Source: Phycisphaerae bacterium
GTDB lineage: Bacteria; Planctomycetota; Phycisphaerae; Phycisphaerales; UBA1924
Assembly: GCA_002706885.1 (NCBI GenBank)
Contig: PAKY01000011.1
Location: 1-64,000, forward strand
DNA: 64,000 nt
Direction: 5' to 3'
Positions 8,222-17,332 of this stretch are shown here, piece after piece (the stretch's first letter is position 1; every line of letters begins with the position of its first letter). Below the pieces are notes generated by a model. That model did not search any database. It saw only the letters and a list, made by a program, of their open reading frames with translations, and was not told the DNA's origin. Both the position numbers and the translations under genes were made by a program.

Positions 8222-9460
8222 ATGGCCCGCAGCAGCACCGCGTCCGCCGAAGGTACGTCCGCCGCCACCAAGAACGGGACCGCCGCGACGGCTGACCCGA
8301 AGGCCGATGCCAGTTCGGCTGGTAAGTCGAGCGGCAAGGCGGACAGCGCCGTTGAGCCCAAGGGCTCCGGCAAGGCTGACACCGCAACCGACACCACCTC
8401 AAAGAAGAACGAGGCTCCGGTCGATCCCAAGGCTGCCGAGCGTGCCAAGGAAAAGGCCCAGAACCTCGGGCGTGTCGTCTCGCAGATCGAGAAGTCCCAC
8501 GGCAAGGGATCGATCATGCGGCTCGACGAGGATGCGTACCTCGCGATCCCGGGCATCTCGACGGGCGCCCTTTCGCTCGACCTTGCTCTCGGAGGGCGCG
8601 GCATTCCGCGTGGTCGCATCGTCGAGGTCTTCGGCCCGGAGAGTTCGGGTAAGACGACGCTCGCGTTGACCGTCGCGGCCCACGCCCAGAAGAACGGCGG
8701 CGTTGCGGCGTTCATCGACGCCGAGCACGCGCTTGATCCTTCTTGGGCCCGCAAGATCGGGGTGAACATCGACGACCTGCTCGTCAGCCAGCCCGACACC
8801 GGTGAGCAGGCGCTCGATATCTGCGAGCTGCTCGTCCGGTCCAACGCGGTCGACATCATCGTCGTCGACTCGGTCGCGGCTCTCATTCCCCGAGCTGAGA
8901 TCGAGGGCGAGATGGGCGATACCCATGTCGGTCTCCAGGCACGCCTCATGAGCCAGGCGATGCGGAAGCTCACGGGCGTCATCGCCCGCTCGAGCGCGAC
9001 GGTGATCTTCATCAACCAGATCCGCGAGAAGATCGGCGTCATGTTCGGCAGCCCCGAGACGACGCCCGGCGGCCGGGCCCTCAAGTTCTACAGCTCCGTC
9101 TGCATCGACATCCGGCGCACCGGCTCGCTCAAGGACGGCGAGGAGGCTGTCGGCAACCACGTCCGCGCGAAGGTCGTCAAGAACAAGGTCGCGCCGCCCT
9201 TCCGTGTGGCGGAGTTCGACATCATGTTCGACGAGGGCATCAGCGCCACGGGCGACCTCGTCGATCTCGCGGTGGACTGCAACGTGTGCCAGAAGTCGGG
9301 CGCGTGGTACAGCTACGGCGAGCTCCGCCTCGGCCAGGGACGCGAGCGGGCCAAGGAGTTCCTCCGCGACAACCCCGACCTCTTCGCCGAGATCCGGGCC
9401 AAGGTCCTCGACATCAAGGCGCCGAAGCCGAAGAAGGCGGAGGCCGTCGAGGCCGAGTGA
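8222..9460 (+). CDS. recA: RecA recombinase with long N-terminal extension
   Basis: A 412-residue protein. The core is typical RecA: Walker A GPESSGKT at residues 138-145, VDSVAAL (Walker B), the L2-region segment [24 protein letters not shown] and the C-terminal [14 protein letters not shown] domain. It catalyses ATP-dependent strand exchange and promotes LexA-type self-cleavage. About the first 70 residues form a low-complexity Ala/Ser/Lys/Thr-rich extension absent from standard RecA (about 350 residues). AAGGAGGG a few bases before the ATG at 8222 fixes the start and shows the extension is translated. It is followed closely by tRNA-Leu. Confidence 0.98.
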   Translation: MARSSTASAEGTSAATKNGTAATADPKADASSAGKSSGKADSAVEPKGSGKADTATDTTSKKNEAPVDPKAAERAKEKAQNLGRVVSQIEKSHGKGSIMRLDEDAYLAIPGISTGALSLDLALGGRGIPRGRIVEVFGPESSGKTTLALTVAAHAQKNGGVAAFIDAEHALDPSWARKIGVNIDDLLVSQPDTGEQALDICELLVRSNAVDIIVVDSVAALIPRAEIEGEMGDTHVGLQARLMSQAMRKLTGVIARSSATVIFINQIREKIGVMFGSPETTPGGRALKFYSSVCIDIRRTGSLKDGEEAVGNHVRAKVVKNKVAPPFRVAEFDIMFDEGISATGDLVDLAVDCNVCQKSGAWYSYGELRLGQGRERAKEFLRDNPDLFAEIRAKVLDIKAPKPKKAEAVEAE

Positions 9461-9473
9461 TCCGGCCCGGGTT

Positions 9474-9493
9474 GACCGCCTACCATGGCGGTC
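9474..9493. other. Short perfect hairpin between recA and tRNA-Leu
   Basis: GACCGCC (9474-9480) and GGCGGTC (9487-9493) form a 7-bp stem with a 6-base loop, just after the recA stop and 5 bp before tRNA-Leu. There is no U-tract, so it may be a processing signal or weak terminator rather than a standard terminator. Confidence 0.3.
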
Positions 9494-9498
9494 CCGCA

Positions 9499-9584
9499 GC
9501 GGATGTGGCGGAATTGGCAGACGCGCTAGGTTCAGGTCCTAGTGGGGGTAAAACCCCGTGGAGGTTCGAGTCCTCTCATCCGCA
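9499..9584 (+). tRNA. tRNA-Leu (CAG anticodon)
   Basis: The acceptor stem GCGGATG pairs with CATCCGC, followed by discriminator A. The anticodon arm is CTAGG-TTCAGGT-CCTAG, giving anticodon CAG. A long variable arm (GGGGGTAAAACCCC region) and the T-loop GTTCGAGTC mark a class II tRNA, as expected for leucine. The CCA end is not encoded. Confidence 0.95.
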
Positions 9585-9713
9585 TTGTTCTGATCGCCCG
9601 GTGAGCCCATGAGGCCCGGGCTCTTCGACGCGCGAATCCGATCTTGACTCCGACGTCGTGGCCGTTACCCGGATCGGGGCAGGCTGTAGCGCGTTGCGAT
9701 CGCGCCGCCAATG

Positions 9714-9740
9714 AAAAAAGCCCGGGCTTGCGCCCGGGCC
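9714..9740 (-). terminator. Rho-independent terminator of the coiled-coil lipoprotein gene
   Basis: Read on the minus strand, GCCCGGGC, a short loop and a second GCCCGGGC form an 8-bp GC-rich stem followed by TTTTTT. It lies about 35 bp beyond the stop of the gene at 9775-12564. Confidence 0.85.
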
Positions 9741-9774
9741 TTGGAGTCAACGGTGGTGGTAGCGGAGGCTGGGC

Positions 9775-12564
9775 TTACTCGTCCGTCGGGACGACAACCC
9801 AGCTCGCGTCGTTGTCGAACTCGTACAGGTCGAACTTGCTGTTCGGGTAGCTGACGTTGCCCGTGTTGTACAGCGTGTTCGAGTCCGCGACGCTCGGCAG
9901 CGCGGCCGGGTGAGCGAGGCGGCTGTCCCAGTTCTTGTGGGCCGTCCGCTGGAACGAGTTGGCGGCGGCGTTCAGGCGGGCGAGGGCCGTGTTGGCGAGC
10001 TCGCCGTGGGCGTTGGCGTCGGCGACGGCCTTGGTCGCGTTGGCCTGCTGCTGGGCGCCCGCGAGGTAGACGTCGGCGTACGCGCGGTTGCGCTCCGACT
10101 CGGTCTGGACCATGCGGTGGTTGAAGCGGGCGAGGACGGCCCGCTCGTCGGCGCCGGCGACCTGGTACTGCTCGGTGGCGCCGGCGTTGGCGATCACGCG
10201 GTTGGCCTCGATCGTGCCGCGGCGGGCAACGTCGATGGCCTGGTTGGCGCCGAGCTCGGCCATCGCGTCCGCCATGATGCGGGTGACGTTGGCGTCGCCG
10301 ACCTCGAGGTCGGTCTGGGCGAGGGTGCGGGCGTAGCCGATGTCGGCGTCGTTCTGACGCTTCGAGGCGAAGTGGGCCGCGGCGAGCTCGGCGGTGTTCG
10401 CGACGGTGATCCGCTCGAACGTGTTCGCGAGGGCGCTGGATTCGTCGAAGTTCGCCGAGGCGATCGCGACGAAGGTCTCGGCGGTCTGGTCGAGGCGATC
10501 GAGCTCGGCGGCGAGGATCTGCTCGCTCGACTCGATCTCGCGCCGCATCTGGGCGACGACGGCCTGCTGGCTCTGCTCGAGGCTCTGGGCCTCGGCGAGG
10601 CACTGGTTGCTCTGGGCGGTGCCGCGACGCATGGCGGCGTCGCGCTGGACGATGAGTGACTGCGCCTCGCTCTCGCCGCTGCGGCGGGTCGACTCGGCCT
10701 GTGCGACCAACTGGTCGTAGCTCGCGCCGCCCTTCTGACGCTCGGCCTCGGCGCCGCTGCGGAGAGCCTCGATGCGGGCGAGGGTCGCCTGCTTGTTGCT
10801 CTCGGCGTCCACCTCGGCGCGCTGGCGTTCGGCGTGCGCGGCGGAGATGAGGCCCTCGGCGTGGGCGACCATCTCGTTGGTGGCCGAATCGGCCTGACGC
10901 TTCCAGGCGTCGATCGCGGCGTGCCACGCCTCGTGCTCGGCGCCCTTGGTGTCGAGCCACGCGTTGATCTCGGCGAACTTCTCGTCGCGGTTGGCGAGGG
11001 CCTGCGACTCCTCGGCCTCGGCCTGCTGGAAGAGGCGGGAGGCCTCGGCGAGAGCCGAGCGGAACGCCGCGATGCGGCGGGGCTCGACGGTCTCGGGCTT
11101 GCCGTTGGCCCTGGTGAGGGTCGGCTTGGCGTCGGACGGGGTGGCGACGCGCGGGTTCTGCACGTCGTTGCCCGGGAGGTCGGTCGCGCCGTTGAGGAAA
11201 CGGGCGGCGAGCGCGGCCTTGAGCTGTGCCTCGGCACGGGCGGCCTCGGCCTCGGCCTGACGCTGGATCTGCTTCTTCTCGTCCTTGCTGAGCTGGATGT
11301 CGTGGGAGGCCTGCTCGCGGATCGAGGCGACGCGGGCGTCGATCTCGGCCTGGACGAACTTGGCGCGGGCGGAGCGCTCGATGCGCTGGCCCTCGGCGCG
11401 GGTCACGCTCGCGGCGGCGAGCTCACGCTCGAAACCGGCCTCGATCGACTCGGTGGTCTCGGCGAAGACGGTGCGGCTGAACTCGAGCTCGCGGTCGGCC
11501 TCGGCGCGACGGCGATCTTCCTCGGCGCGGTCGGTCTTGCTGCGCGCCTGGGCTTCGGCCTTGAGCTGCCCCGCGTCGGTGAGCGACTTCTCGTGCTTCA
11601 CGCGGGCGGACATGACCGAGAGGCGGTAACGCTCTTCGACGTCCTGCGACTCGAGGGCCTTGGCCTCGGCGATCATCTCGTCGACCTTCGCTCGCGACTG
11701 CTCGAGACCGGTCTCGGCCTTCTTCATGAGTTCGGCGACCGAGGCCTGGGTCTGCGTGCGGACGGTGCTGACGCGGCTGTTGATCTCTTCGACCTTCGCG
11801 TCGGTCTGCTCGGCGATGTTCTTCGCCGCGTTGCGGAGCTCGCGGACGCGCTCGGAGGCGCGGTTCTCGGTCAGCTCAGCGGTCTGCTGCATCTGCTCGA
11901 TCGTGGCGCGGCCACGGTCGGAGACGGCGGCGCGCTGCGCGAGCATCGACTCGTGCTCGGCGAGGGCACGCTCCCAGTCGGTCTCGGCCTCGGAGCGCAT
12001 CCGCTCGACCTCGGACTGCCACTCGCGGACGGAGGCCGAGAGCAGCTCCTCGCGGCGCTGGTGATCGGCGACGCCGGCCATCTCCGCGGCGCGGATGTTC
12101 TCGTACGACTCGTTTGCGCGGGCCTGATAGGTCTCACGCATCCGCTCGGCGTAGGCGGTCGCGCTCTCGTGATCGCTCACGGCGCGGACCAGGTCGGCGT
12201 CGGCGGAGGCGACCTGCTCGTTCCGGTTCGCGTCGGCCTGGACGAAGGCCGACTGCGCGGCGGCGCGGCGGGCCTCGATCTCGGCGGTGTTGCCGGTGGC
12301 CTCGCTGACCCAGCGGGTCGGCAGACGCATCGACCGGCCCTCGGCGCGGTAGAAGTCCTGCGTCACGTCGCCGATCGCCCCGTTCGGGTCGATGTCGACC
12401 GTCGCCATGCGGGCCTGCTCAGCCTGCGTGTGATCGGTTCGGCTGTTCGAAAACGAGAAACCCGACGATCCGCAGCCGGACATGCCGGCGGCGAGCGCGG
12501 AAACAAAAGAGGTGATGACGATCGATCGGCCGAGAAGGGCCGGCGACTGCTTGACTCGTTCCAC
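9775..12564 (-). CDS. Giant coiled-coil lipoprotein of unknown function
   Basis: A 929-residue protein. The N-terminal segment ends at a Cys31 lipobox-like site (MSGC), suggesting lipidation. Residues about 75-440 and 490-860 are two very long Ala/Glu/Arg/Gln-rich helical regions with coiled-coil character, separated by a Pro/Asn/Thr linker (around 445-490). The last 60 residues are different in composition: Asn/Tyr/Trp-rich, with NTGNVSYPNSKFDLYEFDN, and could be a small folded tip. The GTG start at 12564 has AGGAG six bases upstream. It has its own terminator and stands alone, with no co-directional partner within 2 kb. No enzymatic motif was seen. A structural or envelope-tethering role is inferred from architecture only. 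Confidence 0.85.
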   Translation of the reverse strand: MERVKQSPALLGRSIVITSFVSALAAGMSGCGSSGFSFSNSRTDHTQAEQARMATVDIDPNGAIGDVTQDFYRAEGRSMRLPTRWVSEATGNTAEIEARRAAAQSAFVQADANRNEQVASADADLVRAVSDHESATAYAERMRETYQARANESYENIRAAEMAGVADHQRREELLSASVREWQSEVERMRSEAETDWERALAEHESMLAQRAAVSDRGRATIEQMQQTAELTENRASERVRELRNAAKNIAEQTDAKVEEINSRVSTVRTQTQASVAELMKKAETGLEQSRAKVDEMIAEAKALESQDVEERYRLSVMSARVKHEKSLTDAGQLKAEAQARSKTDRAEEDRRRAEADRELEFSRTVFAETTESIEAGFERELAAASVTRAEGQRIERSARAKFVQAEIDARVASIREQASHDIQLSKDEKKQIQRQAEAEAARAEAQLKAALAARFLNGATDLPGNDVQNPRVATPSDAKPTLTRANGKPETVEPRRIAAFRSALAEASRLFQQAEAEESQALANRDEKFAEINAWLDTKGAEHEAWHAAIDAWKRQADSATNEMVAHAEGLISAAHAERQRAEVDAESNKQATLARIEALRSGAEAERQKGGASYDQLVAQAESTRRSGESEAQSLIVQRDAAMRRGTAQSNQCLAEAQSLEQSQQAVVAQMRREIESSEQILAAELDRLDQTAETFVAIASANFDESSALANTFERITVANTAELAAAHFASKRQNDADIGYARTLAQTDLEVGDANVTRIMADAMAELGANQAIDVARRGTIEANRVIANAGATEQYQVAGADERAVLARFNHRMVQTESERNRAYADVYLAGAQQQANATKAVADANAHGELANTALARLNAAANSFQRTAHKNWDSRLAHPAALPSVADSNTLYNTGNVSYPNSKFDLYEFDNDASWVVVPTDE

Positions 12565-12780
12565 CGTTTACTCCTTTGGGCATTGCTCGCCCGCCGCTGA
12601 TAACTTCTGGCCCCGCGCCAACCCGCCGGGCGTGCGCGGAGTGCTATCGGCGGCTCAGAGCGGCCCTCTCAGTCCCGCTTCGGGGCACGGGTTCCGAAGC
12701 GTCGGCTCATTCCGACTGAGCCGGTTGCGCGGCCCACTCCCGAAACGACGTCTCCCGCGATTGCGCGGTACGCTCACGCG

Positions 12781-13761
12781 ATGGGGGTCGTTTACGTCGG
12801 CATCGATGAAGCGGGCTATGGCCCGATGCTGGGGCCACTTACAGTGGCGATGACCGCTTTCCGCTCGCGCGACCACGATCCCTCGGACGGCGTACCCGAC
12901 CTCTGGAAGTCGCTGCGAAGATCCGTCTGCCGCGAAACGTCCGATCACTCGGGGCGCATCGCGATTGACGATTCCAAGAAGCTCAAACTCCCGAACACGA
13001 GCAAGAAGCGTCATCCGCTGACACACCTAGAGAGGGGCGTTCTCGCTTTTCTCGGCGCAGACGGACCTGCGGACGATGCCGCTCTCATGGCGACGGTCGG
13101 CGCGGAGCTCGATGCTGCGCCCTGGTACGCGGGGGAACCGACTCACATCCCGCTGGGAGCCGACGCTCGCATGCTGGAGCTCGATCGCGCATCGCTCGCG
13201 CGTGCGATGGAGGCCGCGGGGATCGAATTTCTCGGGGCGAGATGCGTCGCTCTGTGTGAAGGCGGCTTCAACAGGCGACTGTCGTCGGCCCGTTCGAAGG
13301 CCGCGGTGTCCGGCGCTGTGGTCGCCGAACTGGTCAGTGAAGCGATCAAGCGGTGGGGTGGCCTCGGCGATTGCCTCCGTGTCGCGGTCGATCGGCAGAG
13401 CGGTCGGGCGCACTACGACGATCTGATCGGGCTCGTGTCGCCCAAGCCGACGATCGTCCGTCGGGCGATCGTCGAGTGGTCAAGCCGGTACGCGATCGAG
13501 CTCCCGGGCGATATGGATATTGACGCGGCGATCGCGTTTGAGGTTGAGGCCGAGCAACGGCACCTGCCCGTGGCCCTGGCCTCGATGACCGCGAAGCTCG
13601 TTCGCGAACTGGCGATGCTGCGTTTCAACCGCTACTGGCGGACGCGACTGCCCGAGCTCAAACCGACCGCGGGGTACTACGGCGACGCACGGCGATGGCT
13701 GGAGGACGCGAGGCCCGTTCTCACCGAGGAAGTCCGTCGGGCGCTGGTGCGCCAGGCGTAA
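12781..13761 (+). CDS. RNase HII-like protein, divergent
   Basis: A 326-residue protein with the order of RNase HII active-site motifs. GIDEAGYGPMLGPL at residues 7-20 supplies Asp9 and Glu10, DDSKKL at 63-68 corresponds to the conserved DSKK region, Asp204 lies in VDRQSGR, and ASMTAKLVRE at 267-276 matches the ASxxAKxxRD helix with Glu276 in place of the usual Asp. It is longer than normal RNase HII (about 200 residues), with extra sequence between the motifs. True RNase HII cleaves RNA in RNA-DNA hybrids at replication remnants. Whether this divergent form has the same activity is uncertain. ribD starts 17 bp downstream on the same strand. Confidence 0.75.
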   Translation: MGVVYVGIDEAGYGPMLGPLTVAMTAFRSRDHDPSDGVPDLWKSLRRSVCRETSDHSGRIAIDDSKKLKLPNTSKKRHPLTHLERGVLAFLGADGPADDAALMATVGAELDAAPWYAGEPTHIPLGADARMLELDRASLARAMEAAGIEFLGARCVALCEGGFNRRLSSARSKAAVSGAVVAELVSEAIKRWGGLGDCLRVAVDRQSGRAHYDDLIGLVSPKPTIVRRAIVEWSSRYAIELPGDMDIDAAIAFEVEAEQRHLPVALASMTAKLVRELAMLRFNRYWRTRLPELKPTAGYYGDARRWLEDARPVLTEEVRRALVRQA

Positions 13762-13778
13762 GCGGCTAGCCTTCCCGC

Positions 13779-14930
13779 GTGCTCGCAGAATCCGAACACA
13801 CCCGCATGCTCCGCAAAGCCGCCTGGCACGCCGTTCGCGCGGCCGGCTACGCCGAGCCAAATCCGCTCGTCGGGGCTGTGATCGTTCGTGATGGAGAGGT
13901 GCTCGGCGTCGGGCATCACCAAAGGTTCGGAGGCCTCCACGCCGAGCGTGAGGCCCTTGCTGACTGTCAGCGGCGCGGCCATGATCCCCACGGCTCAACG
14001 GTCTATGTCACGCTCGAGCCGTGCCGTCATCATGGCAAGCAACCCCCCTGTACCGATGCGTTGATCGACGCGGGCGTGCGGAAGGTCGTGTATGCGCGGC
14101 CGGACCCTGCCGGCGTGAGCGGCGGGGGGGCGGACGTCCTTCGAGCCGCCGGCATCGAGGTCGAGGTCGCTACCGATCCGGGTGTCGCTCACGTCATCAG
14201 CGAGCCGTTCGTGCATCGGGTGCGCACGGGCCTTCCGTGGGTGATCGCCAAGTGGGCGCAGACCATCGATGGGCGGATCGCGACCCGAACGCGTGAGAGC
14301 CAATGGATCAGCGGGCCGATGTCGAGAAGACGTGTTCATCGGTTGCGGGCGCGGGTCGACGGGGTGCTGACCGGGCTGGGGACGATTCTCGCGGATGACC
14401 CGATGCTCAACGCACGCGACGTCCGACGCGTGCGACGGGACGCGGCGCGGGTGGTGGTGGATCCAGATCTGGAGACCCCGATCGAAGCCGCCGTCGTGCG
14501 CACGGCAAGCGAGATTCCGACGATCATCGCCTGCTCGAAGGATTTGATCACGGCCGACATTTGCGAGCGTCGGCGGCGGTCGCTCGAAGACGCGGGCGTC
14601 AAGCTTCTCGGCGTCCCCGAGGCAACGGACCAGCCCGGGAGGCTCCGGCTCGACATGCTGCTCTGCGCCCTTGTTGAGCGGTTCGCGATGGCGAACGTCC
14701 TGGTTGAATCGGGGGCGGTCCTGCTCGGGTCACTGCTCGAGGCGGATCTCGTCAACGAGGCACGGGTGTACGTGGCTCCGCTGATGCTCGCGGACGCGGA
14801 GGCGTTGCCCGTCGCGACCGGTCGAGCGGCGCTTGCGCTGAGCGAGGGGCGGCGGTTCGCGCTCGGCCGCGCGAAACGCGTCGGCGAAGACATGGAACTG
14901 ACCTACGTCCGGCGGGCGGTCTCGCCGTAG
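13779..14930 (+). CDS. ribD: Bifunctional riboflavin biosynthesis deaminase/reductase RibD
   Basis: A 383-residue protein. The N-terminal zinc deaminase domain has HAE at residues 54-56 and Cys82 and Cys91 in PCRHHGKQPPC. The C-terminal reductase domain contains KWAQTIDGRIAT, SQWISG and VLTGLGTILADDPMLN. It converts the GTP-derived diaminopyrimidinone phosphate to the ribitylamino form in riboflavin synthesis. The start is a GTG at 13779; an ATG nine codons on is also possible. It probably belongs to a transcription unit with the RNase HII-like gene. Its 3' end overlaps the convergent YgfZ-type gene by 28 bp. No other riboflavin gene is nearby. Confidence 0.95.
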   Translation: MLAESEHTRMLRKAAWHAVRAAGYAEPNPLVGAVIVRDGEVLGVGHHQRFGGLHAEREALADCQRRGHDPHGSTVYVTLEPCRHHGKQPPCTDALIDAGVRKVVYARPDPAGVSGGGADVLRAAGIEVEVATDPGVAHVISEPFVHRVRTGLPWVIAKWAQTIDGRIATRTRESQWISGPMSRRRVHRLRARVDGVLTGLGTILADDPMLNARDVRRVRRDAARVVVDPDLETPIEAAVVRTASEIPTIIACSKDLITADICERRRRSLEDAGVKLLGVPEATDQPGRLRLDMLLCALVERFAMANVLVESGAVLLGSLLEADLVNEARVYVAPLMLADAEALPVATGRAALALSEGRRFALGRAKRVGEDMELTYVRRAVSP

Positions 14931-16084
14931 AACGCGAGATCGAGGCTGACGGAGCACTTCATGGGCGTGCCCTCGGCGACGACCATAACTTCCGCGCCGT
15001 CCCGGGCATGCTTGGTTCGGAGCATGGCGAAGGCGATCGGCGTGCCGCCGAGCATGGGACTGATGGTGGAACTCGTCACGCCGCCGATCGGGGCGGTGTC
15101 GTCGGATTCGGGGAAGAGGTTCGCTCCGCCGAGCGGCTGAAGCGCGTGGCCTTGGGCGTCTCGGGGCGGCTCACCGATCGGTCGAAGAGCGACGAGGATC
15201 TGCTTCGGTCCGCCGAGGCTGTGCATCCGCGCGACCACCTCCTGGCCGAGATAACAGCCCTTCTTGAAATTCACGCGTTGGTGCAACATCCGTTGCCCGC
15301 ACTCGGCTGGCAGGGTGTCGGACCCAAAGTCGAGGAACATGATGGGCTCGCCTGCCTCGATCCGCGCCGTGTTGACGGCGAGCCACCCGGTCGGACGCAC
15401 GTCGGGCCGGTCGTCGTCGGCGTCTCTCGGCGCGAACCGCTCGTAGATGTCGACGGCGGCGGCGGTCGGCACGGTCAGTTCGAAGCCCGGTCCGCCCGTG
15501 AGGTCACGTCGTTCGACGATGACGTTCTGGCCGGCGATCGTCGCGCGAAGAGCGCGCCCCGGCTCCAGGCCGACAGCGGGGGGGCCGTCGTCGTCGCGCC
15601 GCGCGTCGATGATCGATGCGGCGGTGGTCCCGTGGAGGGCGAGGCGGTGGTGGTCGTTGGTGGCGTCGCGGATGGCGACGTCCTCCATGATGACGTAGGC
15701 GCTGAGGGTCTCGATCGTGGGCGCGACGGCGTGGGCGTCGAGGTCGACGAGCAATCGGTCGCCCAGTTCGAGAAGGCGGAGGTCGGCGACGATGCGGCCC
15801 TTGCGGCTGAGCCAGAACGCCTCGCGGTAGGAGAGTTCGTCGATGCCGACGATCTCCTGCGTGACCATGTTGTTGAGGAAAGCGTGTCGGTCGTCGCCCG
15901 TGATCTCGATCGTGCCACGGTGGGGCTGATCGAGCAGCGCGGCGCCCTTTCGAACCGCCCCGTACTCGAGCTCGATCGCGCCGAAGGTCTCGACCAGCGG
16001 GAGCTCGATATCGGGCGGGCCGTATTGGCGGACGAAGGCGTCGGCGCGGGCATGCCGCTCGTTCAATGGGCTGTTCGTGGCCAT
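14903..16084 (-). CDS. ygfZ: YgfZ/GcvT-like folate-binding protein
   Basis: A 393-residue protein of the aminomethyltransferase (GcvT) fold. The motif KGCYLGQEVVAR at residues 275-286 is the YgfZ signature with its conserved Cys. YgfZ uses tetrahydrofolate to help in Fe-S cluster assembly or repair, unlike true GcvT, and no other glycine cleavage genes occur here. The ATG at 16084 has GGAGGAA six bases upstream, which decides the start. The 3' end overlaps ribD on the other strand. It is divergent from the M42 peptidase gene, 74 bp away. Confidence 0.9.
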   Translation of the reverse strand: MATNSPLNERHARADAFVRQYGPPDIELPLVETFGAIELEYGAVRKGAALLDQPHRGTIEITGDDRHAFLNNMVTQEIVGIDELSYREAFWLSRKGRIVADLRLLELGDRLLVDLDAHAVAPTIETLSAYVIMEDVAIRDATNDHHRLALHGTTAASIIDARRDDDGPPAVGLEPGRALRATIAGQNVIVERRDLTGGPGFELTVPTAAAVDIYERFAPRDADDDRPDVRPTGWLAVNTARIEAGEPIMFLDFGSDTLPAECGQRMLHQRVNFKKGCYLGQEVVARMHSLGGPKQILVALRPIGEPPRDAQGHALQPLGGANLFPESDDTAPIGGVTSSTISPMLGGTPIAFAMLRTKHARDGAEVMVVAEGTPMKCSVSLDLAFYGETARRT

Positions 16085-16158
16085 GGGCGCTTCCTCCACC
16101 GCTCTCGGTCCGGATGCTACGCTGACCTTCCCGACCAGCAAGAAAGGCCTGAGAGACG

Positions 16159-17238
16159 ATGAATACCGATCTACTGAAGCGGCTGTGCGAGACCCCGGGC
16201 GTCCCCGGACGTGAGGAACGGGTTCGCGCGCTGATCGAGGCCGAAGCGGCCGACCTGTTCGATGAGATGGTCACCGATGCGATGGGCTCGCTCATCTGCC
16301 GCCGTCACCCTCGGACGAAGGGCAAAGGCAAGCAGTCGAAGAAGCGGTCAACGGCGGGCGAAGCTCCGAAGCTGATGCAGCTCTGCCACATGGACGAGAT
16401 CGGCTTCTATGTGCGCCACATCGACGACAACGGGTTTATCTGGCTCGACCCCGCAGGCGGATTTGATACGCGGAATCTCTTCAGCCGACGCGTGCTTGTC
16501 TGCACCGAAGATGGTGACCTGAAGGGCGTGATGAATCCGGGCGGGCGTCCGGTGCACATCTCGGGCCAGGACGAGCGGACGAAGGTTCCCGAGGTGAAGG
16601 AGTTCTTCGTCGATCTGGGCATGAAGGCTTCCGATGTCCGCAAGCGCGTGATCGTCGGCGACTACGTCGTGATGGACGAGCCGTTCATCGAGGTGGGCGA
16701 CAAGCTGGTCTCGAAGGCGATGGACAACCGGGTGGCGTGCTGGCTCGGGCTCGAGTCGGTCCGTCAGCTCGACCGCAGCGGGGCGGGACACGCTTGTGAG
16801 ATCATCGTGGCGTTCACGACCCAGGAAGAGGTGGGGCTCCGTGGCGCCCGGACGGCGGCGTTCAGCGTCCTCCCCGATATCGGCATCGGTATCGACGTGA
16901 CGCTCTCGTGCGACACGCCGGGGGTGCCCGAGAGCGAGCGAGTGACGAAGCAGGGCGAAGGGTTCGCGCTGCACATCAAGGATTCGAGCTTCATCAGCGA
17001 CTACAGCCTCGTGAAGAACGTCGAGGCGATCGCGAAGAAGAAGCGGATCCCGTACCAGCGGTCGCTGCTCGCCCGTGGCGGTCAGGACGGGGCGGCGGCC
17101 CAGCAGGCGGCGGCGGGGGCGCGGGCGATCGGCATCACGGTCGGGACGCGGTACATCCACACGGTGACCGAGATGGTGGACCGCCGTGATCTCGAGGCTG
17201 CGAGGGACATCCTCGCGGCGGTGATGGCCGAGGCCTGA
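16159..17238 (+). CDS. M42 family metallo-aminopeptidase
   Basis: A 359-residue protein with M42 metal-site motifs: His77 and Asp79 in LCHMDEIGF, KAMDNRVACW (bridging Asp), FTTQEEVGLRGA (catalytic Glu pair), IGIDVTLSCDTP, and a C-terminal GTRYIHTVTEMV (His). These are dinuclear enzymes that trim N-terminal residues from peptides in the cytosol; they usually form dodecamers. Residues about 52-70 are an unusual Lys/Ser/Arg-rich insertion before the first metal ligand. An SD-like AAGAAAGG lies upstream of the ATG. Confidence 0.93.
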   Translation: MNTDLLKRLCETPGVPGREERVRALIEAEAADLFDEMVTDAMGSLICRRHPRTKGKGKQSKKRSTAGEAPKLMQLCHMDEIGFYVRHIDDNGFIWLDPAGGFDTRNLFSRRVLVCTEDGDLKGVMNPGGRPVHISGQDERTKVPEVKEFFVDLGMKASDVRKRVIVGDYVVMDEPFIEVGDKLVSKAMDNRVACWLGLESVRQLDRSGAGHACEIIVAFTTQEEVGLRGARTAAFSVLPDIGIGIDVTLSCDTPGVPESERVTKQGEGFALHIKDSSFISDYSLVKNVEAIAKKKRIPYQRSLLARGGQDGAAAQQAAAGARAIGITVGTRYIHTVTEMVDRRDLEAARDILAAVMAEA

Positions 17239-17254
17239 TCAGATTTTCAAATTG

Positions 17255-17307
17255 CAGATGGCCAGATGACCAGATCCGGAGTTCCGGGTCGGGCATCTGG
17301 CCATTTG
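17255..17307. repeat. Intergenic palindrome built from an 8-bp word
   Basis: Positions 17255-17268 and 17294-17307 are inverted copies matching at 13 of 14 bases. The left arm continues as direct 8-bp words (CAGATGGC, CAGATGAC, CAGATCCG). It fills the 94-bp gap between two convergent genes, the M42 peptidase and the HTH-receiver gene. It could act as a bidirectional terminator, but its word structure matches the in-frame palindromes at 3330-3432 and 32966-33028 in style. Confidence 0.7.
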
Positions 17308-17332
17308 GATTTTTGGGATCGGGCGAACTGGC

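Noticed and set aside
10834-12600. A 588-codon plus-strand open frame opposite the coiled-coil lipoprotein
   Set aside because: Composition is Leu/Gly/Asp/Val repeats that mirror Glu/Ala/Arg codons on the other strand; the minus-strand gene has SD, lipobox and terminator.
14903-16084. Call as glycine cleavage T protein (GcvT)
   Set aside because: KGCYLGQE is the YgfZ signature and no gcvH or gcvP gene is nearby.
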